From Rotaria sp. Silwood1 (Eukaryota > Rotifera > Eurotatoria > Philodinida > Philodinidae): a DNA stretch of 64,000 nt. Both the position numbers and the translations under genes were made by a program. A model generated the notes under the pieces. The model ran no database searches. It saw only the letters and a program-made list of their open reading frames with translations, and had not been told where the DNA came from. The stretch spans positions 8,445,615 through 8,509,614 of the forward strand of contig CAJNOP010000001.1 in assembly GCA_905250075.1 (NCBI GenBank). The letters are read 5' to 3'. Shown here in pieces: positions 49,497 to 61,283 of this stretch (position 1 is the stretch's first letter; every line of letters begins with the position of its first letter).

Positions 49497-50217
49497 AGGC
49501 CCACTCCCTCCTTCAAAAATCGATATCAGGTCCAGAACTCCAAATTCCATGAAACTTTCAAGATATGTTAGGACTAGTGAGCCTGACTATGGTAAAAGAT
49601 TCAGTCCCATAACACGATGTTTAACGAAGATATTCACCAAACAAGGGTCAAAAATAGTTCTTTAGTGTCTTCAAGTTTTCTCCGTGGGCCTTCATTCCGA
49701 TCATTTAATTTTTTTTTGTTTGAAAGAGCATGTCAGAATCTAGCTCCTCTCGTGGTCCTTTTTTAAAATTCTTACTTTTTAGGGGAAGAAAAGGAATGAC
49801 AAGTTCAATGACTCAAAAACTCCCAAAAAATGCCGCTGTTTCTATGAAGATGTTCTGTTATTTAACACTAAAAAGGCTTATTTTAAAAAAGGAGCCACGA
49901 GGGAGCTAGCTCTAGATACAAGCTTTCAAACAAAAATCCATATTTGACTTTATCTTTTACTGTGATAAAGTTCTGCTGGAGATACGTTATCGAACCCACA
50001 TTTTGAGAAAAATGAAAAATGATTTTCAGTTTTTTGTAAAAACGGCTTGTTTTTCGAATAGGGGTAAGGAAAATCTTTGAAAAAAAAGAGATGTCGAATA
50101 AAAACTTTTATCGGGCATGAAAGACCAGATGATCGGCTATTTCTCCATGAATTTATCTAAATTTCGATGATTCTGGTGAAAAGGGACCTTTTTGAGGCGG
50201 CAGAGGGGGGGGGGGGG
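49497..50217. repeat. Candidate foldback element between the CD36 copies
   Basis: The inner arms are clear. 49711-49786 (TTTTTTTGTTTGAAAGAG and TAGCTCCTCTCGTGGTCC) pairs with 49866-49940, whose reverse complement contains TTTTTGTTTGAAAGC and TAGCTCCCTCGTGGCTCC, around a spacer of about 80 bp. The outer ends are weaker: GGCCCACTCCCTCCTTCAAA at 49498 against the reverse complement of the right end, CCCCCTCTGCCGCCTCAAAA. A run of 13 G (50205-50217) lies at the right edge. No coding capacity. Outer boundaries are uncertain. Confidence 0.5.
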
Positions 50218-50655
50218 AAGCTTAATAAACTATTCTAGCATCTATCAGAAAGTATACTCCCTTTTCTGACCATATCTCATCTAGGAATCTTCATGATCAA
50301 CATCATCGTAATACAAAATAAATATCTTTTATTGCATAATATATATATAAAAGCAAAACATCTAAATTTCAACTTGAATCTAAGACCAAAGGACTATAGT
50401 ATTATGAGAGAAGAGATGATCACAATATTTGTTTGTATTGTTATGTTTATTGATAAAAAAAAATAACCATTAAAGTTTGATTGAACACAGATATATTGGA
50501 GACAAAAAAAGTTGAACAGTATAATATGAATGTTTTAAGCATTTACTTTTTTCATTTTTCTTTGAAAAACAGTAAAAAGGAAAATAAAAATTAAATTGAA
50601 AACTAATTAACATGATAATCATGTTTTTTAATGTCTTTATTATGCTACTTTTGAA

Positions 50656-53299
50656 TTAATGCTTGTCAATTGATATAATTTGCAAGTGTATATCACTTTT
50701 TTTATGCGTACGTTCAATGATTAATTCTATATAAAGAATAAAACCAATCGATAATCCAATTGCTAATCCTATAGTAAAATATTCTCCATAATGAAGAAAC
50801 AAAAGTGGTATTCGCAATGTGTTTATAACTGTTTTTGATATAATTACTTTTTGATCAATCCAAAAAATAGGTATTAAACGTTTTACACTTCTATGTGTTG
50901 TCTGTTCAAGTCCATCTCCATACATTGATTTTTTCATTGGATCAATAATAGCATCAATATTAAGTTGCATACGATAAACAGCTTCGAATGGTATACCTGT
51001 ATATGGTTCAAAATATATAACTGAATCATGTTCATCAGTTGTTGGTGTAAATCCTTGAATATTCATTTGTTCAATTGTTTCACTATTACTTCCATAAAAA
51101 TGTGCTTTCGATAAAAAGATTGTATTTTTTGGCATTTTATCTGATATACATTTGGATATATCTATTTTTTCGACTTCATTACATGTTCTTGTATCACTTT
51201 GATTTGTACAATTATTAAAATCGATTAATTTAATTTTGTATTTATACATTTGCAATCCTCCAAACATAGTTACTTTCTGATTTAGTTCAAGAAGAATTGG
51301 ATGACAAAAATCACCTTGAAGAATATTAAACGCTGGCTTATCAAAAAGCATTGAGGGAAATGTAAGACCATCATAAATAGGAAATTTATAATGAGACGGA
51401 GAAGATATGCTAAATGAAGCGAATGCACTAGCAAATGTTTGTACTTGACCTTTTTTCTCTGGATCTAAACAAAATATAAATATTTGCAAGTAGACATTCT
51501 TGTATTGGATATATCAATGATTTTTTGTTACTAATTGTACTACTTTTATGATATTGTTTATCTACCAATTTTGAAATTGTATGCATTTTTATAAACCAGA
51601 ATAAACGGAGACATTCTTGAAAAACATTTTTTTAAAATTCTTGCTCTATTATTCTAATTCTTACTTTATAATTGAAAAATTATGAAATATCCTTAAGAAA
51701 TTTTTCTTAATCACTAGTTAGCAAATAACTATAACTTATGTGTTATGGTTCATACTTATGAACAAGGCTGATATTGAATTCACTATCCCTATAGAAAGCT
51801 TTATTTCTTTGATTAATTGTTAGGCTCAATAGTGCTCGGTTATGAGTGGATAAGCATGGATGAGAAGGTGTCGGATGCAGTTACATTAGGTATGATTGTG
51901 ACTAGACAAAATTGCAATCGTTTCAACAAACATTATTCGTTCGATTAATAAAATCTATTCTAAATGTTTCGTACATGATAGAATATATATGGAAAATGGT
52001 GTCACTAATAGAGGAAAGACGAATTTTATTTCCATATAAATATCTTTCAAAAAAAAAAAAGAACATAGAAAATTGTTATCATGAGCTGATTTAACTTCTA
52101 TTGTCAAAGTTACAATCACTATTTTCAAGATATCAGTATTCAGGCTTTTCTGCCCCAGTTAGGTACTAGCTACAAAACAAATGTCATCAAAATCAATAAA
52201 TCTTCTAGAGGAAAATGTCCACTAAATTGCTCTATTTAATGATAGAATTGCAAACTAGAAAGATGCAAGTAGTGGAGATTTAGTCGAAGCAATGTGATGG
52301 GAGATTTCGAGAACATTTCGACAAAAGATATATTCATAGTAGTGATTGTAACTTAGAAAACAGAAGTTAAATCAACCCATAGTAAAATATTCGCTTCTTC
52401 TTTTCAAAAGATATTTATATAGAAATAAGATTTATATTTCATTGTCTTTCTTTATATATTCTAAGAATTCTGCAGTCAATTTTCATAATTTCTATGGTTC
52501 TGTTTTATTAGACTCAAAATAAAACTAAAATATTCAACTAATTGAATAGCAAGTGATAATTTTCACACAAATAATATAAAACTTTTTAAATGTATATTAT
52601 CTTACCGACTTGTATTGAAAAATTAAATAATCCACTGCCATTTTGTCGATAAACAAAGCCTGATTTCTTTTTATTTGGTCCTATCATGTAGTCTTGAACC
52701 ATATTAAATAAATCTGAAGTAAATCCTTCTATTTGTTCGACAGCATTTCGATGATAAAATGTTTCCATGCCAGCGAAATCATAGAATGTTTGCACTGCTT
52801 TAACTGAATATTGTGTTCGGAAAGTTGCTCGAAGTAAATCAATAAATACACCAGTATGATTAATTGATGATGGATCAAATCGAATTGGATCACGAGTAAA
52901 TAATCGTTGTACTACATAACTTAAACGTTTATTATCATTTGACCAATGAATATTTATTTTATTTGTTTCTATATTATAAGTATAAGGAGGAGTATCCTTA
53001 ACTTGTATAAGAGCAGAAGCAGGATTAGTAACTATTTCAATAGGATTTGTTATATTGAAAAGATGATAAGTCATAATAGCAGTTATTGGTGGATTACACC
53101 ACAATTTGAAACTATCTGAATCTGGCTTAAGATTTACTGAGTTGATGATATGTGTTTGAAGTGTGTTTTTTAAACAAATTGACACAGGATAAGCTGGTAT
53201 AATAAAAAGAGCAGAAACCAATGCTTCCAAAAGACATAGTTTTATCCTCCGTTTTCGTTGTTCATTCGATACATAATATTGATAATCGTTCGACGACAT
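50656..53299 (-). CDS. CD36/SCARB-family scavenger receptor, copy B
   Basis: Two exons (53299-52606 and 51464-50656) encode 500 residues, with the same single intron position and phase as copy A. Both membrane helices (about residues 20-42 and near 450-475) and the family blocks are present: TYHLFNITNP, RFDPSSINHTGVFIDL, FYDFAGMETFYHRNAVEQIE, PIYDGLTFPSMLFDKPAFNI and SKAHFYGSN. The four ectodomain cysteines of copy A are kept (GDFCHP, NNCTNQ, RTCNEV, SKCISD). The start is the ATG at 53299. An upstream in-frame GTG is not taken as start. Copies A and B lie head to tail about 2 kb apart, and sequence divergence at the N- and C-termini suggests the duplication is not recent. The ligand cannot be told. 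Confidence 0.9.
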
Positions 53300-55526
53300 A
53301 ATCACGTGTTAGTTATGACAGTAGAATGGTAGATACTTCTTTTTCTTTTTTTTTCTAGGCAATAATTTATTCTTTTTTTACCGTACAAAAAAAAAGAACG
53401 AAAAAAAAAATCAAGCATTTCGACGGTGCAAATAAGTTGATACTACCAGCTCATGCATGTGCATACTGTATAAAATGTTTCAGATAACATTCCAATTGAT
53501 GAGAGTAGAAAGAAAACAGGACCATGTGAAGATAATGATCATTATTATAAAAATATGCATTGCTTATTCATATGTATCAAGTGAATAAAAACTATTGAAA
53601 AAATGAAATACAAATCGAATGGGAATACTATGGTGTAAAAACACCAGGTTCCTTCCTATTAAACACTAATAATAGTTCGTTAATATCATAGAACAAAATT
53701 GAAATATTTCTAAAAAAAAAGAAATAATTTTTTTTATTTATTTTATAAGTGAAGATTCGAAATGAATCCAGACTTACGAATCAACAATGTGAATATAAAC
53801 ATATATTTGTACTTCCATTATAAATGGGTGTCCTAGAATAGATTACACTTCGTATTAATGCAATTGTTTTCTACTTTTTAAGTAAAAAATTTTTCTGAAT
53901 ATGTCAAATGAGACAGAATTTTAAGCTTTATAAAGCTGTCATCTTTATTTTTCAAACAAGTTTTTCTTTTAGGCGCCCAAATTTACACTTGACCAGTCAA
54001 CTGCGATTTCTATTAGTTTCTGTAAACCTGTACTCATCAAGACCAATGTCTCTAGAACGATTTCAAGGTTTCTGATGCTGGTTTTCATGGAGAAAAAAAA
54101 GAGTGAGAACTGACATCTATCAATATTTTTCAGTTTTTTAAAAGCCAAGTTTGCTTTATGAAAGATTTATTATGTTGTCTGTTGAAAACTGTAGTTTGAA
54201 ACAAAATGGTGCAAATCTTAAATAGAACAGTGAAATATTTAGGTTGTTTTGAATTAATAAAATAACAATGGCATAAGCCTATAGGAAACGAACTCTTTCA
54301 GTACTTTTATATTTTTTACTTCAAATCTATTTCTCTTGAATATTCCTTCTAAAATTGTAAAAAATGTAGCCAAAGATGTAGAATTTTACGAACATTTTTG
54401 TGGGATCTTAATTTAAAAAAATTTCATCAGTTGTTTGCTTTGTTCATTGTCATAGTTGAACGATGAAGTATTCAACTATTAAACTTTACATCGACACGAT
54501 AAACTTGTTTGAAAAAGAAAATTGACAATTTTGTAAAGTTTGAAATTTTTCTATTATTTAACATAAAAGAGAATTCTTTTTTATTCTGATTAAATATTAA
54601 ATGTAATATCTTCTACAATAATCTGTAGAAGAAAAGTTTATTTTTCACTTTATTTAAAAATTTCTTTGGTATTTCATATTCACAAGAGATTTCACTTGAA
54701 ACTAGTTCGTTCTTTAGTACCATCGATATATAAAATTGTTGAAAGATAACAAATAAGGAATGACTACAAGTCCATGGAAATTCTACATTTTATAATTGAA
54801 TATCTGATCTTTCTTTTAGATATTTGTGTTTCGAGGATTTTCAATGAAAATATACTAAAACGTAATAATTATTGATGTTAATTAACACTAAAACGCAAAA
54901 GCATAGTTTTTATTTTTTATCAATTGATAATTCTATTGTGAATCTAATATCGAAAACGGTTGACACCATTTGATTCTGGATGAGTTTATCTTGAAAATTT
55001 TTTTAATTTCTTGTTTTTAAATACTTCCATTTTTGATGACAATTATTCGAAACTTTTGTCAGCTGAGTTCTCCTTTGGCATTCATAGGGAACAATAAAAG
55101 ATGATATATAGAAAGGTTCCGTCATATTTATGAAAAGATGACATATAACGAATATTTATTTTTCATTTCTATTAGATTATTTTGTACAAAATCAATTTTC
55201 GCTTCTACTTTGCAAATAAATCCATTAATTGTTTCTTTAAAAATGAATGATACTTATTAGTCACATGATTATTTTTCAAATTTAAATACATATTTTCTAT
55301 AAAGCAAATCAATTGATTCTTTTTCTCAGAAACAATTCTATTCATTGATTCAAGATCTTCTATTATAAAATCCTCGTTGATCATAATATCTAATAAAAAA
55401 CTAAGTTGATATTGATTATGTTTTTTCCTTGATTTTAATCAATCAAAAAAAAAAAACAATTTAATACAAAAAAAAATGTTCTAGTTGTAAACAAACATTT
55501 TTCTTTCGAAAAGAATTTGTTGAATT
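53300..55526. other. No gene seen
   Basis: About 2.2 kb of AT-rich spacer between CD36 copy B and the 3' end of MRPS9 with no supported gene or repeat. Confidence 0.45.
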
Positions 55527-58500
55527 TTAACGCTTTCGACTAAAAGAAAAATTTCAAATTAAAATAATAAAATAACTTTGAAAAAAATTCTACATACAAT
55601 TTATATTTTCGTCGAGCATTTCGTTTTCCTGGTTGTTTACGTTCTTTACGTCTAGCATCTTCAGTTAAAAGACCGGCTATAATTAAATTACATTTGCATA
55701 AAAAAAAAAAAACAATTTTAAATAAAAAAAATGTAACCTAATCGAAGATATTCCACTTCTTTTGATGAAATAAATGAACACAATGCTTTTGATATAGCTA
55801 AACGAGTTGCAATAGATTGTGCTGTAAAACCAATACCATCATAAACAACATTGATATCAAACAAATTAACACGATCTAATACTTTAAATGGATACAAAAG
55901 TTGATCACTATACGTATAAAAAATAAAATAATTAAGGTGAAGAAAAAAACAAAAAAAAAATAATCAAACCGATGAATAATTCGTGTAAAATAAAGTATAT
56001 CATTAACAGCTGTTTTAACAGATGGTGATTTAATTGTAACTTTTCCAGTTCCTTCACGTAATGTAACTGTTGCTGTACACCATTTATGTTTAGCTAAAAT
56101 ATTGAACAACAAAAAAAAAAAAAAAGGAAATGAAGAAAGAAAGGTTATATAGAAAAAGAAAAAATTTGTTCTCCTTCAGCTCAAATTTTTGTTGAACATA
56201 AGATTAGCTTGAAGATAGTAACGTGTAGTCAAACAAGAGGCAATCATCTATTTAAACAATAGAAGCAAACGATCACATTTATTTGTAGATAAATGTCATG
56301 CACAACATTCATTTATTCTTTTCTCAATGTGGTTGTCTTCTATCTATCTTATTTTTCTATTAGATTTAATTTTATCAGGTAAAATTTATTTTAATAAAAA
56401 ACAAAATAAAAGTTTTTTTTGCTTTTTACTTTTTTTAAGCAAAATATAATCGTATATGTTATTTTACAAATTGGGGTGCACATAGATCATTGAAAGAATC
56501 TCGACTTTATCCAGAAGATATTCCACCAGATTTATGTACACATATTTTATATGCATTTGCTAATCTTCATGGTAGATCATTGCAACCACAATTAACTAAT
56601 GATATTAATGTTTATCAAGGAGAACAAGTTAGAAAAAAAAAAAGAAATCTAGAATCAAACATTCTTTTTTTTGTTTTGTTTTAACTGTTTTAGCCACTTT
56701 ATCCACGTATAATGAAATTAAAAGAAAAGAATCCAAATTTAAAAATTCTAATTTCATGTGGAGGATGGGGAAAAGCAGGAGATTTCGAACCATTAGTTGG
56801 ATCAGAATCATCAAGGTATAAATCTTCTTCTCTTTTTCTTTTTTCAAGGATGTTTTTTTTTCTTTCTAGAGAATCATTTAGTGAAAATGTAATAACATTT
56901 TGTCGTCAATATGGTTTTGATGGTATCGATTTAGATTGGGAATTTCCCTCTGCTGAACATCGTGAACGTTTTGGATTATTAACCAAAGTATTTAAAAAAA
57001 TATCATTAATTTTTTTCTTTTGTTTTTAAGAAAATTAATTTTTTTTTCTTTTTTAGACAATGCACAAAATGTTTAAAAAAGAAGTTAAAAAATCTAAAAA
57101 AGATCGCTTATTAATTAGTTTAGCAGTTGCAGCTGGAAAGTATTTAATAAAACAAGGTTATGATGTACCGGTTCTATGCAAGTAAGATTTTTATTCAAAA
57201 ATAAAGACAATCTTTATTGATTTTCTTTTTCTTATTTAGGAATGTTGATATGATTAATGTTATGACATATGATTTATATGGTGGTTGGTATAATAAAATA
57301 GGTCATCATAGTGCCTTATTTCATCGAACTGGTGAAACCGGCATGGATAGAGAATTGAATACAGTATATTAAGAAAAAAACAAAACAAAATCTTCTTCGT
57401 TCGTTTTCAAATTATTCTTATTTATGTTTAGAATAATTCAATGTATAATTGGATTGAAGCAGGTTGTTCACGAGAACGTCTTAATATAGGTATTCCTGGT
57501 TATGGTCGAGCTTTTACAGCTGATGGTAGAGATCCATTAAAAGCATTAGGACAAAGTGGTGGTGGTTCTGGTGGAGTATCATCACCATATTTAGGTGAAA
57601 GTGGTTTACTTACTTATTTTGAAGTATGATATTTACTCTTTTATTTGTCTATTTTTTAAGATTAATATATAAATAAAAATTATTTAGATATGTAAAAAAG
57701 AATTAAAAGAAGGTTTTAAACGTTATTGGCATCAACAACATCAAATTCCAATTAGTTTTAAAGATGGAACATGGATTGGATATGATGATCCAGATAGTGT
57801 TAGAAATAAGGTATAAGAATAAAGTTTTCGAGAAAAAAAAATAATAAATTTATTCTATTTTAAAGTGTAAATATGTCAAACGTGAAGGTTTCGGTGGTGC
57901 AATGGTTTGGACATTAGATATGGATGATTTTAATGGACAATTTTGTCGAAAAAGTAAACAAAATTCTGTACATAAATTTCCATTAATTAGTGCAATAAAA
58001 GAAGAATTCGAAATAGATGAAATAACAACACCAATATCAACATTATCAATTGAAACATCAACATTATCAAATGAAACTATATTAATAAATGATCAATTTC
58101 AAATTCTTTTAGATCAAATGTTTCTCAATGCATCATCATCATCATCGACATCATTAAAATTTGATCAATACTATTTATTTCTATTTAATCTACTTACCAG
58201 TAGCTATTTGATATGGTCGACCATCAACATCGTAGCGTAACTTAAAGAATTAAATTATTTTTACTTTTGTTTTCTTTTTTTTTTAAGAAAAAAATTTGTT
58301 TTTTTTACTGGTTCAATATGTTGTTTACTTATTGTATCGGCTAATTTTGTTCGAAATGAATTTATATAATCTTTAATTGTGTATGCCATTGGATTTTTAA
58401 CAAGACGATTTAAACATATTATTAATATTTTATACTACAACAAGAATAAAATAAGATTTTTCTTAAAAATAACTTTAAAAATTTTTACTTGTGCATCATC

Positions 58501-59665
58501 AAGTTTTTCTAAGAAACGTTGTTCAAAAATTTCTTTACTTTCCCATTGTGTATAATTAAATTCACTTTCATTTCAAAAAAAAAAACAAATATTAATTCTC
58601 TACAAACAAAAAACTTCAAGCTTTAATACACACTCATTTTGACTATAATCGGGTTCATGACCGGATGTAAGCATAGCAACTTCAGCTTTTTTAAGTTCTT
58701 CTATTTTACTAGCAACCGTCTAAATTTAGAAAATAAGATAAATAGAGAAGAAATTCTTTGCTTTTATTTTTTTTTTACATGTAAAACATCATAATAATTT
58801 TGTTTAGCTGTATAATACAGAAAATGAAATGGTCGACCAGCTTTATCAAATTGTACGGCTAATAAAACAAAATAAAATAAATGTCAATTAGAAATAAAAT
58901 TTCAATAATACCTTTTTCTTTTGGATACATTTCTTCAGGTGGCTAAATAAACAAAAGAAAAGATAATAAATTAAATAATTCTATTCTTACCCTCATTTTA
59001 GGTCGGGCACGTTCATCAAGTAAACCTGATGGAAGTAAATAGTTCAAAGCATCCTAGAATATCATTCATATACAAAAAAAAAAAAAAAAATCTTCATTCA
59101 AGCATTTAGTTACATCAATTTTTTCTTGATTAAAGCTTTCGGGATCTTCACCCATAATTCTAGCTAAATGTCTTCGTCCTATTTCATATTCATAATTTTT
59201 TTCATCAAGAACCTTTTCTAAAAAACAAAAATAAAAACATTTAAAAAATTAGAAATTTTTCTTTTTTTTTTTTTTTTTGATGATCTAAAATGTTTTACTA
59301 ACGTTTTTCTCTTGATTTCATTAAATAATTTTTCATAGCTTGACTAATCATTTCAGCACGATTACTTGTTGCTTGTTCAACACTATCAATTACTTCTTCT
59401 TCAGCAATTGCTTGTGCTGCATCACGACTATTAAGAAAACTTTCATTCTCATCTATTTCTTTTATTCCAGAAGTTGTAGATGTTTGTTGACGGTTTGATC
59501 TGGAATTTGAAGTGGAACTTTGTAGTCGATGAAATATAGACTAACAGAAAAAACACGAGAGAAATTAATAAAAAATGAACAAATATTAATTGATTATCTT
59601 ACAGGTATTGTCGATCGAGTAGAAACAATTTGAAATATTGCTCGAGAGATGAATCTCGAGAGCAT
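55527..59665 (-). CDS. MRPS9: Mitochondrial ribosomal protein S9 (uS9m)
   Basis: This protein of the mitochondrial small ribosomal subunit is encoded by 14 exons: 59665-59603, 59540-59303, 59217-59114, 59053-58991, 58942-58912, 58858-58779, 58719-58634, 58564-58489, 58434-58309, 58240-58198, 56093-55970, 55907-55738, 55676-55598, 55539-55527. Together they give 431 residues. The N-terminus (MLSRFISRAIFQIVSTRS) is a typical mitochondrial targeting sequence. MRPS9-specific blocks are YEIGRRHLARIMGEDPESF, LLPSGLLDERARP, AGRPFHFLYYTAKQNYYDVL, IEP + LRYDVDGRPY, then the uS9 domain: ATVTLREGTGKVTI, GGG-like region FTAQSIATRLAISKALCSF and AGLLTEDARRKERKQPGKRN ending in ARRKYKFRKR. The intron between exons 10 and 11 is 2.1 kb, against about 50-80 bp elsewhere, and encloses the chitinase gene on the other strand. 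Exon 10 overlaps the chitinase coding end. Confidence 0.93.
56327..58240 (+). CDS. GH18 chitinase nested in the MRPS9 intron
   Basis: Nine exons (56327-56378, 56440-56627, 56694-56815, 56870-56987, 57057-57181, 57240-57363, 57432-57623, 57688-57810, 57866-58240) encode 472 residues. A signal peptide (MWLSSIYLIFLLDLILSG) precedes a full glycoside hydrolase 18 domain of the animal chitinase type: YNRICYFTNWG, THILYAFAN, KILISCGGWGKAGDF, the catalytic DGIDLDWEFP with all acidic residues (D-x-x-D-x-D-x-E), VMTYDLYGGWYNKIGHHSALF, GIPGYGRAF and GGAMVWTLDMDDF. It should hydrolyse chitin beta-1,4 bonds outside the cell. No chitin-binding domain follows. Instead there is a Ser/Thr-rich linker and a C-terminal hydrophobic segment (FLFNLLTSSYLIWSTINIVA), which suggests a GPI anchor signal. 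The last 43 bp are antisense to MRPS9 exon 10. The start codon gives the best signal peptide; an upstream ATG at 56298 is out of frame. Confidence 0.92.
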
Positions 59666-59986
59666 TATTATGTTCAAAATCTTATTTTTAATAATTGATT
59701 TGTAGATTCAGTGCTATAGTTTACCATTCGATTACTTATTTGTTGTTGAATACTCAAATGAAAATATATTACCATTGATAAGCGGCGACATCTTGATTTC
59801 GATTTTGAATTTGTAGGACGAAGTTATGAGCATTGCTTTAAATAACTCGAAAATTAAATTATAGAAACTTCAGTTTTTGTCATAACAAAGTGCACTTGAA
59901 TAAAAATTAACTATATGTTCTATCATTCCAAATAAATGTACAATACTGGCAACAGAGAAAATTCACATTATACTTCATGTCGAAAA
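59666..59986. other. MRPS9 5' flank
   Basis: AT-rich sequence holding the MRPS9 promoter by position; no element defined. Confidence 0.35.
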
Positions 59987-60274
59987 CAGAGTTTCTAATG
60001 GCAAGTGTACACAGCGGAAGCAAAATGTACAAACATCTGCAGCTATGAAAATACACGCTGCTGTACACTTTACTTAAAAAAGCAGCGTGTACATTATTCT
60101 GGAAAATTTAATAAAATATCTTTGTTCATACTAGAAATTTTTGTTTTTTTTTTTTTTTTGCTCTTTCGCTTCACTTCGGTGATGTAAATGTCTGTGTACA
60201 TTTTGCTGTACACTTTGCTTATCCAAAACAGCGTGTACTGTACATTTTGTTTTAGAATTCCATTAGAAACACTG
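59987..60274. mobile_element. hAT-type MITE with perfect 8 bp target duplication
   Basis: The 288 bp element starts CAGAGTTTCTAATGG and ends with the reverse complement of CAGTGTTTCTAATGG. It is flanked on both sides by GTCGAAAA (59979-59986 and 60275-60282). 8 bp duplications and CAG-x-G ends are typical of hAT transposons. Inside, AAAATGTACA and GTGTACA words are repeated in both orientations (about 60024, 60075, 60195, 60237), and CAGCGTGTACA occurs twice. No coding capacity. Confidence 0.85.
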
Positions 60275-60282
60275 GTCGAAAA

Positions 60283-61283
60283 CATACAAGAATATAGATT
60301 GGTTGATTATGTATGATTAGAATTATTGCCTATAATTCGAATTGTATTTTTAAAATAATCCAAGTTCTTAAAAGTGTTCATTTGATACTTTTTAACACCG
60401 TTTCATTCAGTGTTCTGTCCGATGAAACGTAATAATACAATAATAATAAAAAACGCACTTGAAAAAAAAGAACGACAAACACATTAATCAGCAATGAGAC
60501 GCCCTATTTTATTTACCATTTATGACAGAGTTTCAAATGAGTAATCTTTCTTTTATGCACAGAAATCTTCTACACAAGGACACAGTTTACAATCTTTACA
60601 TTGTATTCTACACAAATGAATGTTGATTATTCAATTCTTCATTAAAAAAAGAATACTTTAGAATAGAGAGAATTACTTCGTAAATAATTATTATTTTTGA
60701 TAATATATCGAATAAATTTGTATATTTTCTTGTGTCTATTAAGATGAACACAAAAAAGTGCGACAAATTATAATATTCAACTAATTTCTACTTCTAAATT
60801 TTGTAATCTGAGAAGCTTATCGAAATTTGTTATATTAATCTACTAATAATAAAATTATCAATAAATAATGAAGAAAATTATGTTTTCTTTAATGACAAGT
60901 TGAAGAAAATAGTAAAATAGTTGATGAACACATATAACCATGGATAGAAATGGTCAAATAAGAGACTATCCTTACATAAGAACCAAGTGAAATAAAAAGG
61001 TGAAAAATAATAAGAAATCACTTCTATATCATCAACAACTTCTAAAATTAAATACTCTAACTTATAATCAACCTCTTCGCTTTTAAAATAAAAGTTACAA
61101 TATATTTTCAAAAATTGATAAGATAAAAATGGTACATATAATTATTAATACACTTTTTATGCCCCATTTTCAGCAGTGAAAATTTCCTCTAATCAGTTGA
61201 TCATATAGCATTACATAGAAAAGTTAAATATAATGGATTTGTCTTGTGTGATATAAATTATGTTTTGAAATTCACTTATCATA
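60283..61283. other. No gene seen
   Basis: AT-rich spacer downstream of the glycosyltransferase-like gene; short open frames without motifs. Confidence 0.4.
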
